Shown piece after piece: positions 57,186 to 57,939 of a stretch of DNA of 57,939 nt (its first letter is position 1; every line of letters starts with the position of its first letter). The notes under the pieces are model-generated. The model saw only the letters and a program-made list of their open reading frames with translations. It was not told the DNA's origin and searched no databases. The stretch is from an uncultured Bermanella sp. (GTDB lineage Bacteria > Pseudomonadota > Gammaproteobacteria > Pseudomonadales > Oceanobacteraceae), in NCBI GenBank assembly GCA_913058575.1, contig CAJXRF010000027.1:1-57939 (forward strand). The letters run 5' to 3'. The position numbers and the translations under genes were made by a program.

Positions 57186-57939
57186 ATGTCTGAATCTTTT
57201 GCTGACCTATTTGAAGAATCCCTTAACGATCTTGATATGAAACAAGGCAGTATCGTAACTGGTACTGTTGTTGATATCGACTCTGACTGGGTAATAGTAA
57301 ACGCAGGTCTAAAATCTGAAGCAGTTATTCCGCGTGCTCAATTCCTTGATGACAAGGGTGAGTTAGAAGTTGTAGTTGGCCAAGAAGTATTGGTTGCTCT
57401 AGAAGCCGTAGAAGACGGTTTTGGCGAAACTAAGCTTTCACGTGAAAAAGCCAAGCGTGCTGAATCTTGGAAAGAGCTTGAAAAAGCCTTTGAAGCACAA
57501 GAAGTGGTTACCGGTGTTATTAACGGTAAAGTTAAAGGCGGTTTTACGGTCGATGTTGCGACTATCCGTGCTTTCCTACCTGGATCTTTGGTAGATGTGC
57601 GCCCTGTACGCGACACAGCTCACCTTGAAGGTAAAGAATTAGAATTTAAAGTTATTAAGCTAGACCAAAAGCGCAACAACGTTGTTGTTTCCCGTCGTGC
57701 TGTTCTAGAAACAGCAAACAGCCAAGAGCGCGATGAGCTACTTGCTAACTTGCAAGAAGGTCAGGAAATTGCTGGTATCGTTAAGAACCTAACCGATTAC
57801 GGCGCGTTTGTTGATCTTGGTGGTGTTGATGGCTTGCTACACATTACCGATATGGCTTGGAAGCGCATTAAGCACCCAAGTGAGATCGTAAATGTTGGTG
57901 ATGAAATTCAAGTTAAAGTATTGAAATTCGATCGTGAGC
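57186..57939 (+). CDS. rpsA: 30S ribosomal protein S1, N-terminal part (runs off the window)
   Basis: The 251 codons seen carry the first S1/OB-fold repeats ([63 protein letters not shown]). S1 binds mRNA and helps the small subunit initiate translation. The gene is cut by the window end, so the remaining repeats are not visible. It follows cmk, the conserved order. Confidence 0.97.
   Translation, partial: MSESFADLFEESLNDLDMKQGSIVTGTVVDIDSDWVIVNAGLKSEAVIPRAQFLDDKGELEVVVGQEVLVALEAVEDGFGETKLSREKAKRAESWKELEKAFEAQEVVTGVINGKVKGGFTVDVATIRAFLPGSLVDVRPVRDTAHLEGKELEFKVIKLDQKRNNVVVSRRAVLETANSQERDELLANLQEGQEIAGIVKNLTDYGAFVDLGGVDGLLHITDMAWKRIKHPSEIVNVGDEIQVKVLKFDRE

Overview
The window looks like chromosomal DNA from a marine gammaproteobacterium of the Oceanospirillales/Pseudomonadales type. 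Base composition is moderate-to-low in G+C, and genes are dense on both strands. The order mtaD-ubiG-mupP-yciK, facing gyrA, followed by pheA-hisC-tyrA/aroA-cmk-rpsA, is the Pseudomonas-type housekeeping arrangement. A fatty acyl-CoA reductase of the Marinobacter wax-ester type, several short-chain dehydrogenases and a 2,4-dienoyl-CoA reductase point to a lipid-oriented metabolism. The species assignment is inference from gene content only. I saw no tRNA or rRNA gene, CRISPR array, insertion sequence or prophage.

Layout. 1-4.3 kb: an RND efflux adaptor and pump. 4.3-7.1 kb: a DEDDh exonuclease, a TesA-like lipoprotein esterase, and a TetR regulator with an alpha/beta hydrolase; the last two share two copies of one operator. 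7.1-9.9 kb: a CotH/lamin-tail lipoprotein behind a 465-base intergenic region with a tandem repeat. 10-22 kb: signalling and lipid genes (diguanylate cyclase, FadH, an orphan flagellin, a MASE2-like hybrid kinase, an SDR, a DUF2147 protein, a GGDEF/EAL protein). 22.1-26.9 kb: a translationally coupled operon of an MMPL/RND exporter, a LolA-like periplasmic protein and an outer-membrane protein. 27-28.6 kb: a DUF962 protein and an AraC regulator. 28.7-35.5 kb: a LysR regulator divergent from an acyl-CoA dehydrogenase/SDR/kinase/phosphatase/SDR operon that resembles 4-hydroxyacyl-CoA catabolism, then a strictosidine-synthase-like protein. 35.6-38.9 kb: a response regulator, a coiled-coil membrane protein and a sensor kinase. 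39-42.6 kb: fatty acyl-CoA reductase, TrmO and a second diguanylate cyclase. 42.8-46.4 kb: yciK, mupP, ubiG and mtaD on the minus strand. 46.6-57.9 kb: gyrA, a Wzz-like gene, pheA, hisC, tyrA-aroA, a second Wzz-like gene, cmk and the start of rpsA.

How the genes fit together. Three themes recur: acyl-CoA and lipid handling, envelope export or polymer control, and c-di-GMP/two-component signalling. The most unusual points are the two Wzz-like chain-length regulators inside the gyrA-rpsA block, one in the place serC holds in Pseudomonas; the LvaA/LvaC-like (ACAD10/11-like) operon; the pump/LolA-like/outer-membrane operon; and the duplicated TetR operator. The coding start of the diguanylate cyclase near 12 kb is anomalous because its first membrane helix is in frame but has no standard start codon.
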